In this document: positions 24,959 through 32,451 of the stretch, one piece after another
Layout: each line of letters begins with the position of its first letter
Position numbering within the stretch: the first letter of the stretch is position 1
Assembly: GCF_014204795.1 (NCBI RefSeq)
Contig: NZ_JACHMB010000001.1
Coordinates: forward strand, 4,588,001 to 4,652,000
Direction: 5' to 3'
Source of the DNA: Nonomuraea jabiensis
Lineage (GTDB): Bacteria > Actinomycetota > Actinomycetes > Streptosporangiales > Streptosporangiaceae
Length of the DNA: 64,000 nt
Program-made: the position numbers and the translations under genes
Notes under the pieces: model-generated
Databases searched by the model: none
What the model was told of the DNA's origin: nothing
What the model saw: the letters and a program-made list of their open reading frames with translations, nothing else

Positions 24959-25587
24959 CCCTCCAGGCGGTCGGCCAGCTCCTTCGGCCGGGCCAGCATG
25001 GGGGCGTGACCGCCGTCGATCTCGTCGGGCGTGATGCCGAGCCGGTCGCGGACGACCCCGCGCATGAAATCGGGCGTGAAGAACCGGTCGTCGCGGCACA
25101 GCAGGAACCGCGTCGGCACGTCGGGCCACGCCTCCAGCGGCCACGGCTCTCCCATGGCCTTGCCCGCGTGGTTCCGTGACCTGGTCAGCAGTTCCTCGGC
25201 CACGTCCTTGGGCACGTCGTGCAGGAACAGGCCGATCGGGTCGGACATGTCCTTCGAGCCGAACCCCGTGTTGCCCCACCAGCCGGACGGCGGCTCGCCG
25301 GGGGCTGGGATCATGGCCGTGACCAGCACCAGGAGGTCGGCCGGCGTGCGGGCGCAGACGAGCGGCCCGACGAAGCCGCCCCACGAGTGCGCCACGACGA
25401 CCAGGTCACGCCGGCCCCCGACCGCCGCCACCACCGCGTCGGCGTAGTCGAGCAGGCCGGCGGACTCGTCCTCGACCGGCAGGCTCACCGCCACGGCGTC
25501 GTGCCCGCGGTCGCGCAGCTCGGGCTCCAGCAGATGCCAGTCCCACGCGGACCCGCCGCCGCCGTGGATCAGTGCGAACGTCGCCAT
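24937..25587 (-). CDS. Alpha/beta hydrolase
   Basis: 216 residues from ATG 25587 (an in-frame ATG at 25599 would add MVRG). FALIHGGGGSAWDW is the oxyanion strand-loop, VVVAHSWGGFVGPL is the nucleophile elbow with Ser in HSWGG, and DGGHAPMLARP supplies the catalytic His. It belongs to the esterase/salicylate-esterase-like group of small alpha/beta hydrolases; the substrate is unknown. It is divergent from the ArsR-type regulator at 25657, and an AT-rich palindrome lies in the 69-bp gap, so that regulator may control it. Confidence 0.8.
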   Translation of the reverse strand: MATFALIHGGGGSAWDWHLLEPELRDRGHDAVAVSLPVEDESAGLLDYADAVVAAVGGRRDLVVVAHSWGGFVGPLVCARTPADLLVLVTAMIPAPGEPPSGWWGNTGFGSKDMSDPIGLFLHDVPKDVAEELLTRSRNHAGKAMGEPWPLEAWPDVPTRFLLCRDDRFFTPDFMRGVVRDRLGITPDEIDGGHAPMLARPKELADRLEGYLTGRS

Positions 25588-25612
25588 GCCCCTCACCATA
25601 CCCGTCGATACG

Positions 25613-25634
25613 AAAATTTATTTGCGCAAATTTT
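25613..25634. promoter_or_regulatory. AT-rich palindromic operator candidate
   Basis: AAAATTT-N8-AAATTTT flanks and includes the perfect 12-base palindrome ATTTGCGCAAAT (25620-25631). It lies between the divergent hydrolase and ArsR-type regulator genes and stands out in this GC-rich window. Confidence 0.5.
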
Positions 25635-25656
25635 CTTTCGCTTCTATGGTGGTTCC

Positions 25657-26241
25657 ATGGCCACCGAGGAGAACCGTCGCATCAAGGACCTCGACACGCT
25701 CAAGGCGTTGGCGCATCCGCTGCGCATGAAGCTCTACCGCGCGCTCAAGGTGGCGGACGCGGCGACCGCCTCCCAGCTCGCCGACCAGGTCGACGAGGCC
25801 GTCTCCCTGGTCAGCTACCACCTGCGCAAGCTGGCCACGCACGGCCTCATCGAGGAGGCGCCGGCGCGCGGCGACGCGCGCGAGCGCTGGTGGCAGCCGG
25901 CCGACGAGAGCATCAGCACCCGGGACGAGGACTTCCGTGACGCGCCGGAGCGCGCCGCCGTCCACTCCGCGGTGTCGCGCATGCACGTCCGCCAGCAGAA
26001 CGAGATGTACGAGAGCTTCCTCGACACCCAGTCGGCCTGGCCCGGCGACTGGCGCAACGCGGCCTACAGCTCCGAGTTCCTGCTCTCGCTGACCGCCGAG
26101 GAGCTGCGCCGGTTGGGCGACGAGATCAACGAGGTCGTCACGAAGTGGCGGGTGCACGGGAAGGCCGCTCGCGAGGCGGGCGACGTCGAAGGCCGCGAGA
26201 ACGTGGCCGTGCACACGTACGGCTTCCCGTTCCGGACCTGA
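25657..26241 (+). CDS. ArsR-type winged-helix transcriptional regulator
   Basis: 194 residues. An N-terminal winged helix (about 8-90) with LKALAHPLRMKLYRALKVA and the recognition region SLVSYHLRKLATHGLIEEA is typical of the HTH_20/ArsR group without metal-site cysteines. The rest is helical (RMHVRQQNEMYESFLDTQ), likely for dimerisation. Start ATG 25657 lies 23 bases after the AT-rich palindrome, consistent with autoregulation and with control of the divergent hydrolase. A small gene follows 14 bases later. Effector unknown. Confidence 0.85.
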   Translation: MATEENRRIKDLDTLKALAHPLRMKLYRALKVADAATASQLADQVDEAVSLVSYHLRKLATHGLIEEAPARGDARERWWQPADESISTRDEDFRDAPERAAVHSAVSRMHVRQQNEMYESFLDTQSAWPGDWRNAAYSSEFLLSLTAEELRRLGDEINEVVTKWRVHGKAAREAGDVEGRENVAVHTYGFPFRT

Positions 26242-26255
26242 GTGAGGAGAGTGCG

Positions 26256-26498
26256 ATGTATCCGGATTTATATCTATACGTGGAGCAGGCGCGAGCCCGC
26301 GAGCTGAGAGCCGACGCGCGGCGGCACGCCCGCGCAGGCCAGGTGCGGGCCGAGACGCGGCGGCGAGCCCAGGTGGGCGAGCCGGGGGCCGGACTGGAGC
26401 GCCGCCACGCGGGCGGTTCGGTGGTCCGGGCGCTGGAGGTGCGGCTGGGGTGGGTGCTGGTGGAGGCGGGGCTGCGGCTGGTGCACCGGTATCACTGA
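26256..26498 (+). CDS. Small basic hypothetical protein
   Basis: 80 residues, MYPDLYLYVEQARARELRAD at the start, then Arg/Ala-rich helix and a short hydrophobic C-terminal stretch (LGWVLVEAGLRLVHRY). ATG 26256 is preceded by GAGGAGA at good spacing and follows the ArsR-type gene by 14 bases, so it is probably its operon partner. The amphipathic end suggests membrane contact. I do not recognise a family. Its last bases overlap the convergent SnoaL-like gene. Confidence 0.6.
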   Translation: MYPDLYLYVEQARARELRADARRHARAGQVRAETRRRAQVGEPGAGLERRHAGGSVVRALEVRLGWVLVEAGLRLVHRYH

Positions 26499-26890
26499 TC
26501 CAGGCCGAGCTGGTGGCGCATGGCCACCGAGTCCCTGATGGCCCAGTGCTCGACGATCCTGCCGTCCCTGACGCGGATCATGTCCATTCCCCGCACCTCG
26601 TACCGGCGCCCCGAGGCGGTGTGCGTGCCGCGGCTGAGGTAGACGTTGGTCGACAGGTCATCGGTGGAGATGTTCTGCTCCACTGTGACGGACATGTCAT
26701 GAAAGCCCGTCCCGCCGGACAGGGCCCGCTTCCACTTCTCCCTCCATGCCGCCAGGCCGTGGTGGTCGCCGTCCGAGCCGCCCCGGTGGTCGATCACGCC
26801 GGGGTCGACGAGCGCCAGCCCCTCGTCGATCCGCCCGGCCCCGTAGAGCTCGATGATGCGCCGATGCACTTCGCCAGCCGTCGCTGCCAT
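26492..26890 (-). CDS. SnoaL-like / NTF2-fold protein
   Basis: 132 residues with the cone-shaped NTF2 fold signature: an N-terminal helix pair (RRIIELYGAGRIDEGLALVD), the HRGGSDGDHHG loop and the C-terminal strand RVRDGRIVEHWAIRDSV. This is the pattern of SnoaL-type polyketide cyclases and ester cyclase-like proteins; the ligand is unknown. ATG 26890 has GGGAGG five bases upstream. It is divergent from a TetR regulator, with two near-identical palindromes between them, and is the likely target of that repressor. Confidence 0.8.
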   Translation of the reverse strand: MAATAGEVHRRIIELYGAGRIDEGLALVDPGVIDHRGGSDGDHHGLAAWREKWKRALSGGTGFHDMSVTVEQNISTDDLSTNVYLSRGTHTASGRRYEVRGMDMIRVRDGRIVEHWAIRDSVAMRHQLGLDQ

Positions 26891-26904
26891 GCCTGCCTCC
26901 CGGT

Positions 26905-26926
26905 TAAATGGGGAACTCCCCGTTTA
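26905..26926. promoter_or_regulatory. TetR operator candidate, SnoaL-proximal
   Basis: TAAA-T-GGGG-AACT-CCCC-G-TTTA: inverted repeat with GGGG/CCCC and TAAA/TTTA arms. The second, closely similar site is at 26942-26965. Confidence 0.55.
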
Positions 26927-26941
26927 GTTGGCGTGACTAGA

Positions 26942-26965
26942 CTAGATGGGGAGTTCCCCACTTAG
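26942..26965. promoter_or_regulatory. TetR operator candidate, tetR-proximal
   Basis: CTA-GAT-GGGG-AGTT-CCCC-ACT-TAG, about 37 bp from its partner and ending 11 bases before the TetR start. Two copies in one divergent gap point to repression of both genes. Confidence 0.55.
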
Positions 26966-26976
26966 CAAGGAGACGG

Positions 26977-27510
26977 ATGGGATCGCGTCCTCGCCGGGCG
27001 GATGCGCAGCGCAACTACGACCGGCTGCTGGCCGCGGCCGCGCAGGTCTTCGCCGAACGCGGCACCGACGCGCCGCTCGACGACGTGGCCCGCCGGGCCG
27101 GGGTCGGCAACGCCACCATGTACCGGCATTTCCCCACCCGTACGGATCTGCTGGTCGCCGTCTACGCGGACGAGGTCGCCCAGCTGTGCGCCCGCGGCCA
27201 GACCCTGTCGGCCGCCGGGTCGCCGGCGCAGGCGCTGCACGAATGGCTGCGGCTCTTCATGGACCACATCGCCTCCAAGCGAGACCTGGCCCTGGCGGTC
27301 ACCGGCGACAGCGGCGCCACCGCTCTGGTGGCGCAGTGGCACGCGTCCATGCTCGCCACGGCCTCGGGCCTGCTGGACGAGGCCAAGCGGGCGGGCGCCG
27401 TACGGGCGGATCTCGACGTACGCGACCTGCTGACCCTGGTCAGAGGCATCGCCCTGACCGCCGCCGACCGCACTCAGGCCGACCGCCTCCTGAGGCTGAT
27501 CGACCGCTGA
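26977..27510 (+). CDS. TetR-family transcriptional regulator
   Basis: 177 residues. HTH at about 10-55 (DRLLAAAAQVFAERGTDAPL, then VGNATMYRHFPTRTDLL) and a helical ligand-binding C-terminal domain (about 75-177). ATG 26977 is preceded by AAGGAGACGG. The protein probably binds the two GGGG-N4-CCCC palindromes in the gap to the SnoaL-like gene, controlling both itself and that gene. The ligand is unknown. It is not a KstR sequence that I recognise. Confidence 0.88.
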   Translation: MGSRPRRADAQRNYDRLLAAAAQVFAERGTDAPLDDVARRAGVGNATMYRHFPTRTDLLVAVYADEVAQLCARGQTLSAAGSPAQALHEWLRLFMDHIASKRDLALAVTGDSGATALVAQWHASMLATASGLLDEAKRAGAVRADLDVRDLLTLVRGIALTAADRTQADRLLRLIDR

Positions 27511-27543
27511 ACCCGGCGCCCCCGATACGCCGGAACGATCCTT

Positions 27544-28200
27544 TTACTCGGCGGCGGCCGCCTGGGCGTCCTTCAGCTTCCGCATGGCCACCTTCGCCGC
27601 GCGCTTGCTCAGACCCGGGTCGAACGTCCCGAAGAAGCCGTCGCTCACCAGCAGCATGACGCTGTTCCCGGCACCGATGAGCACGACGTCCGCCGCGAAA
27701 CTCGGCTTGGAGTTGAGGGCGGGGATCGTCTTGCGGTGCCTGATGCCGTAGGTCCAGGAGCCGAACTTGCCGATGGAGAGCTTGGTGGTGCCGGCCTTGG
27801 AGGAGCCGGAGTTCGCCTTGACCCCGGCGCAGTCCCGGACCATGACCTTGCCCGCGGACTCCCAGCGGGTCAGCTGCGCGGGAGTCCCGCTGATCAGGAA
27901 CTGCTTGACGCCGGACGGCTTGCCCTCCTCGTCGATGAAGGCCGCCGCCTTGCTCCTGACGAGGGGCTTCAGCGCCTTGATGGCGCTGCGGCACTTCGGC
28001 GTGTGCGCGGCCTCGGAGTCCAGCGCCTCCCGGTAGCGCTTCTCGTTCTCGGTGTACTCCTCGCCCAGGTCACTGGGCGTGAGCAGGGCTTCGCTCAGCT
28101 GGTCCGGGGTCAGCGGCTTGGCGGGGGCGGCGGCCACGGCGGGAGCCGTGGCGGCCAGCAGGAAGGAGGCGGCGAGGCCGCCTAAGATCGCGGAACGCAT
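27544..28200 (-). CDS. Secreted hypothetical protein
   Basis: 218 residues beginning with a Sec signal peptide (MRSAILGGLAASFLLAATAP, cleavage probably after AVAA). The mature part has two Cys (HTPKCRSAI and VRDCAGV) that could form one disulfide, a LTPDQLSEALLTPSDLG opening seen in many actinobacterial exported proteins of the PknH-sensor-like type, and a basic C-terminus. Function is unknown. It has no lipobox, so it is likely free in the envelope or medium. It lies 33 bases after the convergent TetR gene and 47 bases downstream of the M20 peptidase start-to-stop direction on the same strand. Confidence 0.7.
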   Translation of the reverse strand: MRSAILGGLAASFLLAATAPAVAAAPAKPLTPDQLSEALLTPSDLGEEYTENEKRYREALDSEAAHTPKCRSAIKALKPLVRSKAAAFIDEEGKPSGVKQFLISGTPAQLTRWESAGKVMVRDCAGVKANSGSSKAGTTKLSIGKFGSWTYGIRHRKTIPALNSKPSFAADVVLIGAGNSVMLLVSDGFFGTFDPGLSKRAAKVAMRKLKDAQAAAAE

Positions 28201-28247
28201 GGAACGGATCTTAGGGGTCGCACGGGGCGAGCCCGCGCGACCCGTCC

Positions 28248-29603
28248 TTACACGCCGAGCGCGGAGGGCAGGCTGAGCTCGTGGAGGAACAGGGCCTCCG
28301 TCGTCGCCACCCGCCGCAGCTCCTCCAGGTCCACCCGCTCGTTGGGCGCGTGGATGGCCGCGTCCTCGTCCTCCGCCCCGAACAGCAGGATCTCCGCCGC
28401 CGGGAACTGCTTCAGCAGCGTGTTGACCAGCGGGATGGAGCCTCCGGCGCCGACGTCCCTGGGCGGGCGGCCGAAGGCGCGCTCCATGGCCCGGTTGAGG
28501 GCGGCGCGGGCCTTGCCGCCCGAGTCCGCCTGGAAGCCCGAGCCCACCGTCAGGTCCGTGAACGACAGCTCGACGCCCCACGGCGCCACCTTGCGCAGGA
28601 ACTCGACCACGGCGTTCACCGTCGCCTTCGGGTCGCCCGCCGGGGGGACGCGGACGGTCACGCGGGCCCGCGCGGCGGGCTGGACCGCGTTCACCGCGCC
28701 CGAGACCGTCGGCACGTCCAGGCCCGTCACCGTGATCGCGTACGACGCCCAGAGCCGGTCGGCCAGCGAGCCCGAGCCCACCAGCGAGACGCCGTCGAGG
28801 ACGCCGGCGGTCTTCCTGAACTCCTCCTCCGACGGCCCCTGCCCGAGGAAGGTGCCGCGGGGCAGGCCGGGCACGCGGATGTCGCCGTTGTCGTCGTGCA
28901 GCGAGGTCAGCATGCGCATGAGGGCCGCCAGCGCGTCGGGGGCCGCGCCGCCGAACGAGCCGCTGTGCAGCGGCTCCCGCAGCGTGCGCGCCTCGATGGT
29001 GAACGCCGCCATGCCGCGCAGGGAGGTCGTGACCGCCGGGTCGCCGATCCGCGGGTTGCCGGTGTCGGCCACCACGATGGCGTCGGCCCGCAGCAGGCCG
29101 GGGTTGCGCTCGACGAACGCCTCCAGGCGCTCGCCCGCGTACTCCTCCTGGCCCTCGATGATGACCTTGATGCCCACGGGGAAGCGGCCCTGGAAGGCGC
29201 GCAGGGCGGTGATGTGGGAGAGGATGCCGGACTTGTCGTCCGCGCAGCCCCGCCCGTACAGCTTGCCGTCGATCAGGGTCGGCTCGAACGGCGGGGTGCG
29301 CCAGGCGGCCGGGTCGCCCGCGGGCTGCACGTCGTAGTGCGCGTACAGCAGGACCGTGGGCATGCCGGGCGGCGCGGGGGCCTCGCCGAAGATCGCCGGG
29401 AAGCTGCCCTCGACCGGCACCTGCTGGACACGCGGCAGGCCCACGGAGCGCAGCAGCTCCTCCGTCATCGCGGCGGCGGCGAAGACCGGCTCCTCCGGGT
29501 GCCCGGGGAAGGCCACGGACGGTATGGCGGCCAGCCGTCGCAGCTCCTCGACGGCCTGGGGCATCGCGGCGGCGACGGCGCTCTCAATCTGTTCAGGAGT
29601 CAC
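28248..29603 (-). CDS. M20-family metallopeptidase (dipeptidase)
   Basis: 451 residues, full length for M20/M25/M40 dipeptidases. The co-catalytic zinc ligands are visible: H in LLYAHYDVQPAGD, bridging D in GRGCADDKSG, E in IIEGQEEYAG with the adjacent general base E, D in IVVADTGNP and the late H in DAAIHAPNERVD. The insert between about 200 and 330 is the dimerisation domain. It should hydrolyse dipeptides or related amides in the cytosol. GTG 29603 is the likely start although no strong ribosome site is seen. No operon partner is evident upstream. Confidence 0.9.
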   Translation of the reverse strand: MTPEQIESAVAAAMPQAVEELRRLAAIPSVAFPGHPEEPVFAAAAMTEELLRSVGLPRVQQVPVEGSFPAIFGEAPAPPGMPTVLLYAHYDVQPAGDPAAWRTPPFEPTLIDGKLYGRGCADDKSGILSHITALRAFQGRFPVGIKVIIEGQEEYAGERLEAFVERNPGLLRADAIVVADTGNPRIGDPAVTTSLRGMAAFTIEARTLREPLHSGSFGGAAPDALAALMRMLTSLHDDNGDIRVPGLPRGTFLGQGPSEEEFRKTAGVLDGVSLVGSGSLADRLWASYAITVTGLDVPTVSGAVNAVQPAARARVTVRVPPAGDPKATVNAVVEFLRKVAPWGVELSFTDLTVGSGFQADSGGKARAALNRAMERAFGRPPRDVGAGGSIPLVNTLLKQFPAAEILLFGAEDEDAAIHAPNERVDLEELRRVATTEALFLHELSLPSALGV

Positions 29604-29866
29604 GGAAGGGTCCCCCGGGGGTCGTTATCAGAAGGTTCTGGCTGGTCTCGACATGTTGGTCTCATTGGATCACACAACGTTCCACGTGCGAGAACGCCGT
29701 GGGGACAGGCATGACCCGCGCGCCAATCTACATGCGGATTTCGTCGCCGTTACATAGGCGTTCTGCGGATACCGATTTTCTTGCATATTGCTACGACCGA
29801 TTCGCTTGGCAAATCCGCAGGTGAGCATGCAGACTGTGGGGAGTTGAGACACGAGGGAAGATAACC

Positions 29867-31249
29867 ATGACGCAGCCGGAAAACGACGTCCTGAAGGCCG
29901 CGCAGGACAACCTGTGGTTGCACTTCACCAGGCACAGCGCCTATCAGCAGTCCGAGATCCCGACCATCGTGCGCGGTGAGGGATCCTACGTCTACGACAT
30001 CCACGGCAAGCGCTACCTCGACGGTCTGGCCGGGCTCTTCGTGGTCCAGGTCGGCCACGGCCGCCAGGAACTGGCCGAGGCCGCCGCCAAGCAGGCTCAG
30101 GAGCTGGCGTTCTTCCCGCTGTGGTCCTACGCCCACCCGAAGGCCGCCGAGCTGGCCCAGCGGCTGGCCGCGTACACGCCCGGCGAGCTCAACCGCGTCT
30201 TCTTCACCACCGGCGGCGGCGAGGCGGTCGAGACCGCCTGGAAGCTGGCCAAGCAGTACTACAAGCTCATCGGCAAGCCGCTCAAGCACAAGGTCATCAG
30301 CCGCCAGATCGCCTACCACGGCACCCCGCAGGGCGCGCTGTCGATCACCGGCATCCCCGCGTTCAAGCAGATGTTCGAGCCGCTGGTGCCCGGCTCGGTC
30401 CGGGTCCCCAACACCAACCACTACCGCGCCGACGAGATCACCGGCGTCAAGGGCATGACGCCCGAGGAGTACGGCTTCTGGGCGGCCGAGCGCGTGGCCC
30501 GCGCCATCGAGATGGAGGGCCCCGACACCGTCGCCGCCGTCTTCGCCGAGCCCGTGCAGAACGCCGGCGGCTGCTTCCCGCCCCCTCCCGGCTACTTCCA
30601 GCGCCTGCGCGAGATCTGCGACGAGTACGACGTGCTGCTCGTCTCCGACGAGGTCATCTGCGCCTTCGGCCGGCTCGGCACGATGTTCGGCGGCCAGAAG
30701 TTCGACTACGTGCCCGACATCATCACCTGCGCCAAGGGCATGACCAGCGGCTACTCGCCCATCGGCGCCATGATCGCGCACGAGCGGCTGTTCGAGCCGT
30801 TCAAGGGCGGCGACGCCATGTTCGCCCACGGTTACACCTTCGGCGGCCACCCGGTCTCCTCGGCCGTCGCGCTGGCCAACCTCGACATCTTCGAGCGCGA
30901 GGACCTGCTCGGCCACGTCACCAGGAACGAGCCGCTGTTCAAGGAGACCCTCGACGGCCTGCGCGACCTGCCGATCGTCGGCGACGTGCGCGGCTCGGGC
31001 TACTTCTGGGGCATCGAGCTGGTCAAGGACAAGGCCACCAAGGAGACGTTCACCGCCGACGAGTCGGAGCGGCTGCTGCGCGGCTTCCTGTCCAAGGCGC
31101 TGTTCGACGCGGGCCTCTACTGCCGCGCCGACGACCGCGGCGACCCTGTCATCCAGCTTGCGCCGCCGCTGATCGCGGGACCCGAGGAGTTCGCCGAGAT
31201 CGGGTCTATTCTCCGCGGCGTGCTCACCGAGGCGTGGTCGCGCCTGTAA
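29867..31249 (+). CDS. Class III PLP-dependent aminotransferase
   Basis: 460 residues, fold type I class III (omega-amino-acid:pyruvate type). FFTTGGGEAVETAWKLAKQY binds the PLP phosphate, LLVSDEVICAFGRLG contains the Asp that contacts the pyridine N, and DIITCAKGMTSGYSPIGA holds the Schiff-base Lys. The substrate is probably an omega-amino acid, beta-alanine, putrescine or similar, with pyruvate as acceptor giving alanine. Alanine dehydrogenase starts 50 bp downstream on the same strand and could regenerate pyruvate, a sensible pairing. The ATG follows GAGGGA. The 263-bp gap upstream (29604-29866) is comparatively AT-rich near 29750-29800 and should hold the promoter, but I see no confident elements. 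Confidence 0.88.
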   Translation: MTQPENDVLKAAQDNLWLHFTRHSAYQQSEIPTIVRGEGSYVYDIHGKRYLDGLAGLFVVQVGHGRQELAEAAAKQAQELAFFPLWSYAHPKAAELAQRLAAYTPGELNRVFFTTGGGEAVETAWKLAKQYYKLIGKPLKHKVISRQIAYHGTPQGALSITGIPAFKQMFEPLVPGSVRVPNTNHYRADEITGVKGMTPEEYGFWAAERVARAIEMEGPDTVAAVFAEPVQNAGGCFPPPPGYFQRLREICDEYDVLLVSDEVICAFGRLGTMFGGQKFDYVPDIITCAKGMTSGYSPIGAMIAHERLFEPFKGGDAMFAHGYTFGGHPVSSAVALANLDIFEREDLLGHVTRNEPLFKETLDGLRDLPIVGDVRGSGYFWGIELVKDKATKETFTADESERLLRGFLSKALFDAGLYCRADDRGDPVIQLAPPLIAGPEEFAEIGSILRGVLTEAWSRL

Positions 31250-31298
31250 CACCCCTCAGTCCGGTACGACGGCGTGCCGGTTCGCGAAAGGATCAACC

Positions 31299-32408
31299 AT
31301 GAAGATCGGCGTTCCTGCCGAGGTCAAGAACCACGAATATCGCGTTGCCGCCACGCCCGCCGGAGTTCACGAGCTGGTGCGCAACGGTCACGACGTCCTG
31401 GTCCAGCGGGGTGCGGGCCTGGGCTCGCACATCACGGACGAGGAATACCTCTCGGCGGGGGCGAAGATCCTCGACAGTGCCGACGCCGTATGGGGCGAGG
31501 CGGACATGGTGCTCAAGGTCAAGGAGCCCATCGCCGAGGAGTACCACCGGCTGCGTGAGGGGCTCGTGCTCTTCACGTACCTGCACCTGGCCGCCTCGCG
31601 GCCCTGCACGGACGCGCTGCTGAGCGCCAGGACGACCGGCATCGCGTACGAGACCGTCCAGGTGGGCAACGCGCTGCCGCTGCTCGCCCCGATGTCCGAG
31701 GTCGCCGGCCGCCTCGCGCCGCAGGTGGGCGCCTACAACCTGATGCGCTTCAACGGTGGCCGCGGCATCCTGCCGGGCGGCGTGCCGGGCGTGGCCCCGG
31801 CCAAGGTGGTCGTGATCGGCGGCGGCGTCTCCGGCCTCAACGCCGCGCAGATCGCCGTCGGCATGGGCGCCGACGTCACCGTGCTCGACACCAACATCGA
31901 CCGCCTGCGCTTCATCGACGCCATCTACCAGGGCCGGCTCAAGACGCTGGTCTCGACGTCGTACGCGATCGAGCAGGAGGTCCTGCAGGCCGACCTGGTC
32001 ATCGGCGCGGTGCTGATCCCCGGCGCCAAGGCCCCGACGCTGGTCTCCAACGACCTGGTCTCGCGCATGAAGCCGGGCTCCGTGCTCGTCGACATCGCCA
32101 TCGACCAGGGCGGCTGCTTCGAGGACTCGCGCCCGACCACGCACGCCGAGCCGACGTACAAGGTGCACGAGTCGGTCTTCTACTGCGTGGCCAACATGCC
32201 GGGCTCCGTGGCCAACACCTCCACGTACGCCCTGACGAACGCGACCCTCCCGTACGCGGTCAAGCTGGCCAACCTGGGCTGGCGCGAGGCGCTCAGGACC
32301 GACGCCGGCCTCGCGGGCGGGCTCAACACGCACGACGGCCGGCTCACCAACGGGCCGGTGGCCGAGGCGCTCGGCCTGCCGTTCACCCCGGTGTCCGAAC
32401 TGGTGTGA
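31299..32408 (+). CDS. ald: Alanine dehydrogenase
   Basis: 369 residues, the standard length. MKIGVPAEVKNHEYRVAATP is the N-terminal signature, LKVKEP carries the catalytic Lys, YLHLAAS the catalytic His, KVVVIGGGVSGLNAAQIA the NAD-binding loop and MKPGSVLVDIAIDQGGCFE the conserved C-terminal part. It interconverts alanine with pyruvate and ammonia using NAD. The gene lies 50 bp after the aminotransferase, suggesting a joint alanine/pyruvate cycle for amino-group disposal. The transcript ends at a strong hairpin at 32415-32451. Confidence 0.95.
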   Translation: MKIGVPAEVKNHEYRVAATPAGVHELVRNGHDVLVQRGAGLGSHITDEEYLSAGAKILDSADAVWGEADMVLKVKEPIAEEYHRLREGLVLFTYLHLAASRPCTDALLSARTTGIAYETVQVGNALPLLAPMSEVAGRLAPQVGAYNLMRFNGGRGILPGGVPGVAPAKVVVIGGGVSGLNAAQIAVGMGADVTVLDTNIDRLRFIDAIYQGRLKTLVSTSYAIEQEVLQADLVIGAVLIPGAKAPTLVSNDLVSRMKPGSVLVDIAIDQGGCFEDSRPTTHAEPTYKVHESVFYCVANMPGSVANTSTYALTNATLPYAVKLANLGWREALRTDAGLAGGLNTHDGRLTNGPVAEALGLPFTPVSELV

Positions 32409-32414
32409 CGAGGA

Positions 32415-32451
32415 GCGCCCGGGCGTGCGCGATCAGCGCACGCCCAGGCGC
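32415..32451. terminator. Bidirectional hairpin between ald and the Sel1-repeat gene
   Basis: A 16-bp stem (GCGCCCGGGCGTGCGC / GCGCACGCCCAGGCGC) with one mismatch and the loop GATCA. The Sel1 gene's TGA lies in the loop, and the stem encodes its last residues, so one element can serve both convergent genes. Confidence 0.7.
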
